Positions 35,270-43,940 of a stretch of DNA of 64,000 bases are shown here, piece after piece. A program made the position numbers and the translations under genes. This DNA comes from Burkholderia ubonensis subsp. mesacidophila (GTDB lineage Bacteria > Pseudomonadota > Gammaproteobacteria > Burkholderiales > Burkholderiaceae). Under the pieces are notes generated by a model that was not told where the DNA came from, did no database searches, and saw only the letters and a list, made by a program, of their open reading frames with translations. The stretch is from contig NZ_CP020737.1 in NCBI RefSeq assembly GCF_002097715.1, positions 1,984,001 through 2,048,000 on the forward strand. Direction: 5' to 3'. Position 1 is the stretch's first letter. The number at the start of each line of letters is the position of its first letter.

Positions 35270-36877
35270 ATGCACATTCCGCCCGTCCGTCGCGCGGCAC
35301 TCGCCGCATTGATGTTCGCTCCGCTCAGCGCCGTCGCCGCATCCGCCTACACCGCCACGCTGACCCTCGCCAGTCTCTCGCCTTCCGTCGGCGGAACCGA
35401 CAAGGCGACGCTGCAACTCGCCAACACCGGCACTGCGCCGGCCGCCGCCGGCCTCGTGATCGACATGCCCGCCGGCTTCACGGCGGACGGCCTGACGAGC
35501 GCGTGCGGCGGCACGCTCACCGCCAACGACGCCGCGGTCACGCTCTCCGGCGCGACGGTGCCGGCCGGCGGCGCCTGCACGTTCACGTTCACGACCCATG
35601 TGCCGCCCGTCTCGTCCCTGCCGCCGCCGGGCGCGCGCAGCTTCAGCATCGCGGCCAGCGCCGCTCCAAACCTCGCGACGCTGTCGGCCAGCACCGCGCC
35701 GACGCTCAAGGGCTTCCTCGGCGCGACGCCGGGGCTGTACAGCAATACGTGGTTCCCGTCGACGGTGCGCAGCGTCGCGATCCTCGACCTGTTCATCACG
35801 CCGCAGACCGACCCCGGCCCGAACTCGAACGTGTTCTGGTCGAACCAGGTCAATTCGCTGCACGGCTACACGGGCCTGCAGTCGACCGAACTGGTGTCGG
35901 CCACCGAAGGCGTCGGCAAGCAATTCCTGTTCAGCCTGTGGGGCGCGACCGCCGCGAAGCCCGGCACCCCCGCGAGCGCCGGCATCGGCGCCGGCAGCTA
36001 CTGCACGGTCAGCGGCTCGGCGACGGACGGCAGCGCGGGTGCGCAGTGCCGCTACCGCTACGACTGGCAGGCGGGCCACACGTACCGGTTCCGCATCACG
36101 CCGGACACGACCCAGGGTCCCGGCTGGTTCAAGAGCAACGTGACCGACGTGACGAACGGCACGACCGGCGACAGCTTCGACATCGGCAGCATCTACGTCG
36201 GCACGACGCAGACGCAGGTGCCGGTCTCGTCGATCAGCCAGTGGGTGGAGTACTTCGACTGGAATTCGAGCCGCACGAGCTGCGCGTCGGTCGCGTACAC
36301 GAACGCGCGGTTCGGCGTGCGCGCGTACGACACGCTCGGCAATGCGGTGACGGTGCCGGCCCCGTCGGTGACGGTCAACAAGACCTGCCCCGCGATCTAC
36401 GCGAACGCGTCGGCGTCGAACGGCGTCGCGACGCTGATCGGCGGCCCGCAGCAATCGGCGGCCGGTCTCGTCAAGGCGAACGGCGCATGCCTGACGGCCA
36501 CGAGCGGCCTGCGCGACGGCAGCCCCGCGGCGCTCGCCGCGTGCCCGACGCTCGCGTCGGTGCGCGCATCGGGCGGCACGCACTTCAATTCGCAGCTGTG
36601 GGTCGCCGCCGGCGACGGCACGCTGCAGACCAAGTCCAGCTACTGCCTGACCGCGCCAGCGCCGGGCGCGGCCGGCGGCGCGTCGCTGCGCACCTGCGTG
36701 GCCGGCGAAGCGGACCAGCAATGGCAGGTGACGGCGGGCCCGCAGCCGGGCGCCGCGCAGCTCGTGTCGCTGCCGTCGGGCCGCTGCCTCGCGCCGGCCG
36801 GCAGCATGCTCGGCCTCCAGCCGTGCACGGCGGCCACGGCCGTCTGGACGACGCCGGGCAAGAGCTTCGCGTACTGA
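35270..36877 (+). CDS. Secreted DUF3472 protein with C-terminal ricin-type lectin domain
   Basis: The 535-residue exported protein has a signal peptide (RRAALAALMFAPLSAVAASA). An N-terminal beta-rich domain of the DUF11-like type (about 25-140, with the CGGTL and GGACTFTFTT motifs) precedes a DUF3472-like region (about 155-375) and a C-terminal ricin B-type trefoil (about 395-535) with the QxW-type DQQWQV motif and paired cysteines. It likely binds glycans outside the cell. ATG at 35270 is chosen for AGGA upstream and the immediate signal peptide; 35231 is an alternative. Confidence 0.72.
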   Translation: MHIPPVRRAALAALMFAPLSAVAASAYTATLTLASLSPSVGGTDKATLQLANTGTAPAAAGLVIDMPAGFTADGLTSACGGTLTANDAAVTLSGATVPAGGACTFTFTTHVPPVSSLPPPGARSFSIAASAAPNLATLSASTAPTLKGFLGATPGLYSNTWFPSTVRSVAILDLFITPQTDPGPNSNVFWSNQVNSLHGYTGLQSTELVSATEGVGKQFLFSLWGATAAKPGTPASAGIGAGSYCTVSGSATDGSAGAQCRYRYDWQAGHTYRFRITPDTTQGPGWFKSNVTDVTNGTTGDSFDIGSIYVGTTQTQVPVSSISQWVEYFDWNSSRTSCASVAYTNARFGVRAYDTLGNAVTVPAPSVTVNKTCPAIYANASASNGVATLIGGPQQSAAGLVKANGACLTATSGLRDGSPAALAACPTLASVRASGGTHFNSQLWVAAGDGTLQTKSSYCLTAPAPGAAGGASLRTCVAGEADQQWQVTAGPQPGAAQLVSLPSGRCLAPAGSMLGLQPCTAATAVWTTPGKSFAY

Positions 36878-36911
36878 CCCAAGCGGCGCGCCGCACGGCG
36901 GCGCAAAAGAA

Positions 36912-36947
36912 AACGCCCGGCCCGACTCGTCGTCGGCACCGGGCGTT
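36912..36947. terminator. Bidirectional terminator between DUF3472 gene and potI
   Basis: Perfect arms AACGCCCGG (36912-36920) and CCGGGCGTT (36939-36947) are followed by T on the plus strand and preceded by an A-rich AAAAGAAAA, which becomes a U-rich tail on the minus strand. It fits termination of both converging transcripts. Confidence 0.75.
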
Positions 36948-36972
36948 TTGCGTGGCGTCGGGCGAAACGGCG

Positions 36973-37803
36973 TCAGGCCATCGCCGCCGCTGCCGCCGTC
37001 ATCCTGCGCCGCTCCTGGCGCAGCATCACGAAGTTCGCGATCACGACGCCGGCCGTCACCGCGACGATCAGCAGCGTCGCGAGCGCGTTCATCTCCGGAT
37101 TCAGGCCGAGCCGCACGCGCGAGAACACCACGAGCGGCAGCGTCGTCGAGCCGGGGCCCGACAGGAACGCCGACAGCACGAGGTCGTCGATCGACAGCGT
37201 GAACGACAGCAGCCAGCCGGCGATCAGCGCCTGCGAGATCAGCGGCAGCGTGACCGCGAAGAACACCTTGAGCGGCGTCGCGCCGAGATCGAGCGCAGCC
37301 TCCTCGAGCGACGGGTCGAGCTCGCGCACGCGCGACTGCACGATGATCGCGACGTACGAGATGCACAGCATCACGTGGCCGAGCCAGATCGTGAAGATGC
37401 CGCGCTCGGCCGGCCAGCCGATCCACTTGCCCAGCTCGATGAACAGCAGCAGCAGCGAGATCCCCTGGATCACTTCCGGAATCACGAGCGGCGCGTTGAT
37501 CATCCCGCTGAACAGCGCGAAACCGCGGAAACGCCCCATCCGCGCGAGCACGAAGCCCGCCCACGTGCCGATCACCACCGACGCGGTGGCGGTCATGAGG
37601 CCGATCTTCAGCGACAGCCACGCGGCAGTCAGCAGCTCGTCGTCGCCGACGAGCGCCGAGTACCAGCGGAACGAGAAGCCCGACCAGACCGTGACGAGCT
37701 TCGACTCGTTGAACGAATAGACGATCAGGCTGACGATCGGGATGTACAGGAACGCAAAACCGGCAAAGAGCGCCGCGAACTGCAGGAAACGATTCGGCTT
37801 CAT
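36973..37803 (-). CDS. potI: Polyamine ABC transporter permease
   Basis: The 276-residue permease has six membrane helices and the binding-protein-dependent EAA loop (EEAALDLGATPLKVFFAVTLP, about residues 160-180) that docks the ATPase. It pairs with PotH to form the channel for putrescine/spermidine uptake. Its ATG overlaps the potH stop by 4 bp (37800-37803). Last gene of potFGHI. Confidence 0.88.
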   Translation of the reverse strand: MKPNRFLQFAALFAGFAFLYIPIVSLIVYSFNESKLVTVWSGFSFRWYSALVGDDELLTAAWLSLKIGLMTATASVVIGTWAGFVLARMGRFRGFALFSGMINAPLVIPEVIQGISLLLLFIELGKWIGWPAERGIFTIWLGHVMLCISYVAIIVQSRVRELDPSLEEAALDLGATPLKVFFAVTLPLISQALIAGWLLSFTLSIDDLVLSAFLSGPGSTTLPLVVFSRVRLGLNPEMNALATLLIVAVTAGVVIANFVMLRQERRRMTAAAAAMA

Positions 37804-38729
37804 CGACGGCGGCCCTCCTGCTCCTTCGCCTGGAAACGCTGGAACATCGCCATCGGCACGAGCAGCAGCAGCACCATCGCCACCGTCACCGCGGACGCCA
37901 TCGGCCAGTCGGCGTTGTTGAAGAACTCGTTCCACATCACGCGGCCGATCATCAGCGTGTCCGCGCCGCCGAGCAGCTCCGGAATCACGTATTCGCCGAC
38001 CGCCGGGATGAACACCAGCAGGCAGCCCGCGATGATCCCGTTCTTCGACAGCGGCAGCGTGATCTGCACGAACGCCTTCCACGGCTTGGCGCCGAGGTCG
38101 TACGCGGCCTCGAGCAGGCGCAGGTCCATCTTCACGAGGTGCGCATAGAGCGGCATCACGAGGAACGGCAGGTACGAATACACCATCCCGATGTAGACCG
38201 CGTAGTTCGTGCGGTACAGCTCGATCGGCGTATGGATCAGGCCGATCCACATCAGGAAGTTGTTCAGGAGCCCGTTGTTCTTCAGGATGCCGATCCACGC
38301 GTACACGCGGATCAGGAACGACGTCCAGAACGGCAGCATCACCGCCATCATCAGGAGGTTGCGGGTCGCCGGGTTCGAGCGCGCGATGTAGTACGCCATC
38401 GGATAGCCGATCAGCAGGCACAGCAGCGTCGTGATCGCGGCGACCAGCACCGAGTTCACGTAGGTCGCGAAGTACAGGCTGTCGGTCAGCAGGAACGCGT
38501 AGTGCGACAGGTTCAGCGCGATGTGCACGATGCCGTCGGCGTACGTCGTGAGCTCCGAGTACGGCGGGATGCCGAGCTGCAGCTCCGCGAAGCTGATCTT
38601 GACGACCAGCACGAACGGCACGAGGAAGAACAGCACGAGCCACGTGAACGGGCCGGCGACGACCGCGGTGCGGCCGGTCAGGTTGAAGCGCCTCACCGGC
38701 CAGTTGAGCAGGGACTTGAGCGCGATCAT
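37800..38729 (-). CDS. potH: Polyamine ABC transporter permease
   Basis: The 309-residue permease has six helices, starts WLVLFFLVPFVLVVKISFAE, and carries the EAA loop EAAYDLGAKPWKAFVQITLP (about 207-226). It forms a heterodimer with PotI. The gene overlaps potG by 4 bp and potI by 4 bp, so translation of the three is probably coupled. Confidence 0.88.
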   Translation of the reverse strand: MIALKSLLNWPVRRFNLTGRTAVVAGPFTWLVLFFLVPFVLVVKISFAELQLGIPPYSELTTYADGIVHIALNLSHYAFLLTDSLYFATYVNSVLVAAITTLLCLLIGYPMAYYIARSNPATRNLLMMAVMLPFWTSFLIRVYAWIGILKNNGLLNNFLMWIGLIHTPIELYRTNYAVYIGMVYSYLPFLVMPLYAHLVKMDLRLLEAAYDLGAKPWKAFVQITLPLSKNGIIAGCLLVFIPAVGEYVIPELLGGADTLMIGRVMWNEFFNNADWPMASAVTVAMVLLLLVPMAMFQRFQAKEQEGRRR

Positions 38730-39886
38730 GAGGTCAGCACCACGCCCGCCGATGCGCTCCAGCGCACGTAGATCTCGTCGCCGAGCGCCGGCGTCTCGAG
38801 CTCCGAGATCGCGAGGCTCGACACGTTCGCGATCACGGTCTTGCCGCCGTCGAGCTTCACGTGATACAGCGAATACCCGCCCATGTACGCGACGTTCGAG
38901 ATCCGGCCGTGCGCCCAGTTGAACGCGCCTTCGGGCGGCTTGCGCGTCAGCGCGATGCGCTCGGGGCGCACCGACACCGTGACCGGCATGCCGAGCGGGC
39001 CGGTGATGCCGTGGTTCACGTACAGCCGGCACGGCAGGCCCGGCGACTCGATGAACACGTGATCGGGCTCGTCCTCGACGGTGACGCCGTCGAACAGGTT
39101 GGTCGAGCCGATGAACTCGGCCGAGAAGCGCGTGTTCGGATACTCGTAGACCTCGTTCGGCGAGCCGATCTGGACGATCTGGCCTTCGCTCATCACCGCG
39201 AGCCGGTTCGCCATCGTCATCGCCTCTTCCTGGTCGTGCGTAACCATGATGCAGGTGACGCCGACCTTGTTGAGGATGTTGACGAGCTCGATCTGCGTGC
39301 GCTGGCGGATCTGCTTGTCGAGCGCCGACATCGGCTCGTCGAGCAGCAGCAGCTTCGGGCGCTTGACGAGCGAGCGCGCGAGCGCGACGCGCTGCTGCTG
39401 GCCGCCCGACAGCTGGTGCGGCTTGCGCTTCGCGAACTTGCCCATCTGCACGAGCTCGAGCGCCGCATGCACGCGCTCCTTCAGCTCGGCCTTCGGCACG
39501 CCTTCCTGCTTCAGGCCGAACGCGACGTTCGCTTCGACCGTCATGTGCGGGAACAGCGCATACGACTGGAACATCATGTTCACGGGCCGCTTGTACGGCG
39601 GCATCTGCGCGAGGTCCTCGCCGTCGATCAGGATCTTGCCCGACGTGACCGTCTCGAGGCCGGCGAGCATCCGCAACAGCGTCGACTTGCCGCAGCCCGA
39701 GCTGCCGAGCAGCGCGAACAGCTCGCCTTTGCGCACCGTCAGGTTGACGCTGCGCACCGCTTCGGTCTCGCCGAATTTCTTGACGACGTCGATGATCTGG
39801 ACAAAGTTCTCGGCGCGCGGACCGGCGCCGGACGAGGAAACGAAGGACGGCGCGCTCGCAACCGGCGCACTCGACTGGCTATTCAT
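38726..39886 (-). CDS. potG: Polyamine ABC transporter ATP-binding protein
   Basis: The 386-residue ATPase shows Walker A GSSGCGKST (about 61-69), the signature LSGGQQQR (about 159-166), Walker B LLLLDEPMSALD and the switch His in MVTHDQEEA. A C-terminal TOBE_2 domain (about 290-380) follows. A Ser/Ala-rich N-terminal leader of about 25 residues precedes the conserved region. It powers uptake through PotH/PotI. Confidence 0.9.
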   Translation of the reverse strand: MNSQSSAPVASAPSFVSSSGAGPRAENFVQIIDVVKKFGETEAVRSVNLTVRKGELFALLGSSGCGKSTLLRMLAGLETVTSGKILIDGEDLAQMPPYKRPVNMMFQSYALFPHMTVEANVAFGLKQEGVPKAELKERVHAALELVQMGKFAKRKPHQLSGGQQQRVALARSLVKRPKLLLLDEPMSALDKQIRQRTQIELVNILNKVGVTCIMVTHDQEEAMTMANRLAVMSEGQIVQIGSPNEVYEYPNTRFSAEFIGSTNLFDGVTVEDEPDHVFIESPGLPCRLYVNHGITGPLGMPVTVSVRPERIALTRKPPEGAFNWAHGRISNVAYMGGYSLYHVKLDGGKTVIANVSSLAISELETPALGDEIYVRWSASAGVVLTS

Positions 39887-39919
39887 GATGTGCTGCTTCT
39901 CTCCTGCGTTTGACGAACA

Positions 39920-39944
39920 AAGCCCCCGGGGGCACCAGGGGCTT
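39920..39944 (-). terminator. Intercistronic hairpin between potF and potG
   Basis: Arms AAGCCCC (39920-39926) and GGGGCTT (39938-39944) enclose an 11-nt loop in the 92-bp potF-potG gap. Such a stem after a binding-protein gene often causes partial termination or protects the upstream mRNA, giving more binding protein than ATPase. It is inferred from position. Confidence 0.45.
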
Positions 39945-39978
39945 CATGACTGCATGTGCGACTCCGGCACGCTTGGCG

Positions 39979-41073
39979 TCAGCGTCCCGATTTCAGCTCG
40001 GTCCACAGACGCGTCTGCAGACGCTGGATTTCCGGCGGCAGCGGCTTGAGCAGGAACAGCGTCTTCACGACGTCGGCCGGCGGGTAGACGGCCGGATCGT
40101 TCGCGACGTCAGGCCGCACGTACTTGCGCGCCTCGGCGTTCGCGCTCGGGTAGTACACCGCGTTCGTGATCGCCGCGTGAACCTTCGGGTCCTCGATGTA
40201 GTTGATCCACGACAGCGCGGCTTCCTTGTTCTTCGCATCCTTCGGGATCGCCATCACGTCGAACCAGACCGGCGCGCCGCCCTTCGGGATGTAGTACTCG
40301 ACCTTGTAAGGCTTCTTCGCTTCCATCGCGCGATGCTTCGCGATCACGACGTCGCCCGACCAGCCGAACGCGAAGCAGAGGTCGCCGCCGACCAGGTCGT
40401 TGATGTAGCCCGACGAGTTGAATTGCGTGATGTACGGGCGGATCTTCTTCAGCACTTCCATCGCGGCCTTGTAGTCGGCCGGGTTCGTGCTCATCGGATC
40501 CTTGCCGATGTAGTGCAGCGTCGCCGCGAACATCTGGTCGGGCGCGTCGAGCACCGACACGCCGCACGCCTTCAGCTTCGAGATGTTTTCCGGCTTGAAC
40601 AGGATGTCCCAGTTGTCGAGCGGCACCTTGCCGAGGATCTGCTGGGCCTTGTTCACGTTGTACGCGAGGCCGGTCGTGCCGTACGCCCAGGGCACCGCGA
40701 ACTTGTTGCCCGGGTCCGCGCCCGCGACGAGCGCCATCAGTTGGGGATCGAGATACTTGAGGTTCGGCAGCTTCGACTTGTCGAGCGGCGCGAAGATGCC
40801 GGCCGCGATCTGCTTGCCGGCGTAGTTGCTGGTCGGCACGACGATGTCGTAGCCCGAGCTGCCGGTCAGCAGCTTCGCCTGCAGCGTGTCGTCGCTGTCG
40901 TAGTTGTCGTAGCGGACCTTGACGCCCGTCTGCTTCTCGAAGTTCGGGATCGTGTCCTTCGCAATGTAGTCCGACCAGTTGTAGACATTGAGCTGCGTAT
41001 CCTTCGCCGCCGCCGCCGATGCGCCCACGCACAGCGCGAGCGCCGCGAACCGGCCCACTACCTTTGCTTTCAT
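39979..41073 (-). CDS. potF: Periplasmic putrescine/spermidine-binding protein
   Basis: The 364-residue protein starts with a signal peptide (MKAKVVGRFAALALCVGASAAAA, then KDTQLNVYNWSDYIA). That mature start with YNWSDYI and the QTGVKVRYDNYDSDD motif is typical of PotD/PotF. ATG at 41073 is preferred because GGAGG lies 7-11 bp upstream and it begins the signal peptide directly; an upstream in-frame ATG adds 15 residues. First gene of potFGHI. Confidence 0.9.
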   Translation of the reverse strand: MKAKVVGRFAALALCVGASAAAAKDTQLNVYNWSDYIAKDTIPNFEKQTGVKVRYDNYDSDDTLQAKLLTGSSGYDIVVPTSNYAGKQIAAGIFAPLDKSKLPNLKYLDPQLMALVAGADPGNKFAVPWAYGTTGLAYNVNKAQQILGKVPLDNWDILFKPENISKLKACGVSVLDAPDQMFAATLHYIGKDPMSTNPADYKAAMEVLKKIRPYITQFNSSGYINDLVGGDLCFAFGWSGDVVIAKHRAMEAKKPYKVEYYIPKGGAPVWFDVMAIPKDAKNKEAALSWINYIEDPKVHAAITNAVYYPSANAEARKYVRPDVANDPAVYPPADVVKTLFLLKPLPPEIQRLQTRLWTELKSGR

Positions 41074-41579
41074 CCCGTTCTCCCTCCGGCCGGACCGCTT
41101 GTCCGGCTGCCTCGTCATGGCGGCGCATTCTGGCGCTCCGCCCCTCGAAAACCCCGAAAACTACCATCATTCGCGCTCCGTCACAAAAAAATCATGCCGG
41201 TGTCGCGCAAACGGAACAGATTCCCGCCGCCGGCCGATCCGGCCGCCCGTGCGGCGGGGCATTCCGAGGGAAATTCTATCGGGTAATCGGCGGCTGTCCA
41301 CCTGGAAAAACAGGCGGTGGCGAAACCGCCGTCGAGCGCCGGACGGGCGGCTTGCCCGGCGGCGGCGCACGCTGCCGTTTCACCGGTGAAATCGCGACGC
41401 GCCTCGCGCACCCGGCCCCAGCCGCCAGGGCCGGCCCGCTGTTGGCCGTGGCCCGTCATCGACCGCTTGGCCGCACTGTCACGACGACGTACCGGGACAG
41501 CATGCCGGCCGCACCCGCCAGGCCACCCGGCCCGATGCATTAAAATGATGACCTGACGATTCCACTGCGCCCCCCTCCG
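41074..41579. other. Intergenic region upstream of potF
   Basis: The 506-bp divergent gap contains the potF leader with its GGAGG site and the region before the DUF1289 gene. It is GC-rich with several open frames but none with credible start, motif or codon pattern. I see no clear operator or riboswitch. Confidence 0.4.
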
Positions 41580-41783
41580 ATGGCCTCCAATCTCCACGAC
41601 CTGCCCGACAGCCCCTGCATCGGCGTGTGCTCGACCCTCTTCGACGAAGTCTGCAAGGGCTGCGGCCGCACAGCCGCCGAAGTCTCGAACTGGGTGTTCC
41701 TGAGCGACGACGAAAAACACGCGGTGTGGGAACGCATCACGCGCGAAGGCACGGCGATGCGCTTCCAGTACGACAAGCTGTAA
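41580..41783 (+). CDS. DUF1289-family small cysteine-rich protein
   Basis: The 67-residue protein has the DUF1289 cysteine pattern PCIGVC then DEVCKGCGRT (Cys at about 13, 17, 25 and 28), a likely metal-binding knuckle, and W in EVSNWVFLSDDEK. Function of the family is unknown. It stands alone, with no clear ribosome-binding site. Confidence 0.8.
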   Translation: MASNLHDLPDSPCIGVCSTLFDEVCKGCGRTAAEVSNWVFLSDDEKHAVWERITREGTAMRFQYDKL

Positions 41784-42403
41784 TCATTCTTCTCGCGCCG
41801 GCACATGCCGACGCGATGCACACGGCCGGGTTCCACCTGTCCGCGTGCGAGCCGCTCGTCGGCCGACTGAACGCTGCGTATCGCGCGCAGCCACGGCGTT
41901 GGCCACACGCCCCGCCCGGTTCCCTGCTTGCGTCGCCACCCGCCCCCAACGCGACAAACACGGCGACATCCGCTTCCCTTCCACCTTCCCGCCGCCGGCA
42001 AACGCCATGGCCGGCATGACGCCGCGCGTCGGCAATTCCGACCGGCGATTGCCGACCGACATGTCAAGGCCGCGTCACGCCCGATCTTCGACATCGTCCA
42101 CCGAGATCGAATCCATACCGCTTTATCTTTATTGAAGCTGAAAAATATTTCATTTGACATTCGTAACGATCAAACCACCAGTTACCCCAAGACAAACCCA
42201 ATTATTTTCACAAATAGAAATTTCAGATTCCATAAAAAAGTCGTGAAAATTTGTACATGTCCGATTTCAATTCCAGAATCTAATTGATAAATTCCACCTC
42301 GCTCACCGGAAATATCGGCGGGCGAATTTCCCTCCATTAGTCAAAAATCCGGATCACCCGAATCAAATTCGGAATTCCGGCTTATTACCTGGAACCCGTT
42401 CAG
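41784..42403. other. AT-rich leader region of the fimbrial cluster
   Basis: The 620-bp gap changes from GC-rich to clearly AT-rich from about 42120 on, just upstream of the fimbrial subunit gene. This is typical of fimbrial loci under H-NS-type silencing. No gene is supported. Promoter boxes could not be fixed. Confidence 0.45.
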
Positions 42404-43084
42404 ATGAAAGTTATTAATATGACGAACAAAATGTCCGGCCTCGTGACTGCGGGCCTGCTCGCGATGTGCAGCACATCCGCGTTCGCCGACTCGTTCGACA
42501 TCAAGGTCACCGGCAAGATCAAGCCCGGCGCCTGCACGCCGACGCTCGCCGGTGGCGGCACGTTCGATTACGGACTCATCGGCGCGGCCGAACTCAGCCC
42601 GACCGAGCCCACGCTGCTCGCGGTCCGTTCGGATTCGATCACGATCACCTGCGACGCTGCCGCCCGCGTCGCACTGACGGCGCAGGACAATCGCGCCGGC
42701 ACTGGCGCATTCTCCGGCAGTATCAATTTCTTCGGCACATCCAACTCAACCGGCACGCAATTCGGTCTCGGCACGGCCGGCGGCAAGAACATCGGCGCCT
42801 TTGCATTCCGGTTCAGGAAAAACACGTTCCAGGCAGATGGCGTGGCTGTCGATTCGATTTTTTCGAAGACCAGCGGCACCACCTGGGTCGCGTCCAACGG
42901 GATCGCCGACAAGACCGGAGGCTACGAGTCCTGGGCAACGAAAGGCCAGTTGGTGCCGATCGCGGCGAAGGTCTTCACCGGCACGCTCGACGTGCAGGCC
43001 GCCATCGACAAGACGTCGAATCTCGACATGAGCCAGGAAATCAATCTCGACGGCCTCGCGACCGTCTCGCTCGTGTACCTGTAA
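42404..43084 (+). CDS. DUF1120-family fimbrial-type subunit
   Basis: The 226-residue exported protein has a signal peptide (MSGLVTAGLLAMCSTSAFA). The mature domain begins DSFDIKVTGKIKPGACTPTL, has two cysteines (GACTP and ITCDA) as in pilins, and ends ATVSLVYL, an alternating hydrophobic strand typical of chaperone-usher subunits. It is followed by chaperone and usher genes and is probably the main subunit. ATG at 42404 or 42419 (a shorter, better signal peptide) could be the start. Confidence 0.75.
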   Translation: MKVINMTNKMSGLVTAGLLAMCSTSAFADSFDIKVTGKIKPGACTPTLAGGGTFDYGLIGAAELSPTEPTLLAVRSDSITITCDAAARVALTAQDNRAGTGAFSGSINFFGTSNSTGTQFGLGTAGGKNIGAFAFRFRKNTFQADGVAVDSIFSKTSGTTWVASNGIADKTGGYESWATKGQLVPIAAKVFTGTLDVQAAIDKTSNLDMSQEINLDGLATVSLVYL

Positions 43085-43199
43085 TTCCGGTACGCCTCTT
43101 TCCGTCGATTGTCTTTATCGCCTGACAGGCGTTGACTGCGCCGCCGCTTCGACGAAGCGGCGGCGCAACGCACGCTTGCGCCAACAGATAGCCGAATCC

Positions 43200-43940
43200 A
43201 TGAAATCTCCTGCGATCCATTCCCTGCGGTTGTCGTTGTTCGTCCCTCTCCTCGGTTGCCTGATCGGCGCGAACGCCGTACACGGAATGGGCGTCGTGCC
43301 CGATACGTCCGTGGTGATCGTCGACGAGGCCGATGGCGAAGGAACGATCTCGGTCAGAAACACCGACAACCAGCCGACGCTCCTTCATACGACGATCGAG
43401 CCCATTCCCGAAGACCAGGCCGAGCTCGTCATCGTGACGCCCCCGGTCGCGCGTGTCGAACGCGGCGCCGTGCAACTCGTCCGGTTCGTACTCGCCGGAA
43501 ACGAACCGCTCGCAACGCAGCGCCTCGCCCGCGTGACGTTCTCCGGCATTCCACCGAAGCGCCAGGGCCGGAACGAGATCCGGACGATCCTTCGCCAGAA
43601 CCTGCCCGTCCTGGTCCAGCCGCGCGACCTCGCGCGCAACGATGCGCCGTGGGAGTTGCTGAAGTGGTCGATCGAGGGCGGCGAACTGGTCGTGCGCAAC
43701 GACAGCCGCTACGTGGTGCGCCTCGAACAGAAAGTGCAGTTGCTGCCGACGCAGCAGATCGTGTCGTTGCCGGCGCCCTACGTGCTGGCCGGACAGGCAC
43801 GCCGGATCGCGTTCGCCAGCGGCGCTGCCGCGATGCCCGAGCGCGTCCGCCTGTTTCCCGCCACGGTCTATGGCTACTCGGTCGACCACTACGACGCGCC
43901 GCTCGACCTCGGTACGGCCGGTGCGGTCACGCGCCGGTAA
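43200..43940 (+). CDS. Periplasmic pilus chaperone
   Basis: The 246-residue PapD-like chaperone has a signal peptide (LSLFVPLLGCLIGANAVHG), an Ig-like N-domain with paired strands (TSVVIVDEADGEGTISVRN), the subunit-binding basic residues expected in RQNLPVLVQPR, and a shorter C-domain ending in VYGYSVDHYD. It donates a strand to the DUF1120 subunit and delivers it to the usher. Its stop overlaps the usher start by 20 bp. Confidence 0.8.
   Translation: MKSPAIHSLRLSLFVPLLGCLIGANAVHGMGVVPDTSVVIVDEADGEGTISVRNTDNQPTLLHTTIEPIPEDQAELVIVTPPVARVERGAVQLVRFVLAGNEPLATQRLARVTFSGIPPKRQGRNEIRTILRQNLPVLVQPRDLARNDAPWELLKWSIEGGELVVRNDSRYVVRLEQKVQLLPTQQIVSLPAPYVLAGQARRIAFASGAAAMPERVRLFPATVYGYSVDHYDAPLDLGTAGAVTRR

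Noticed and set aside
41928..42287. A 119-residue frame upstream of the fimbrial subunit
   Set aside because: It changes from GC-rich to AT-rich codons with no start signal or similarity; treated as a fimbrial leader region.
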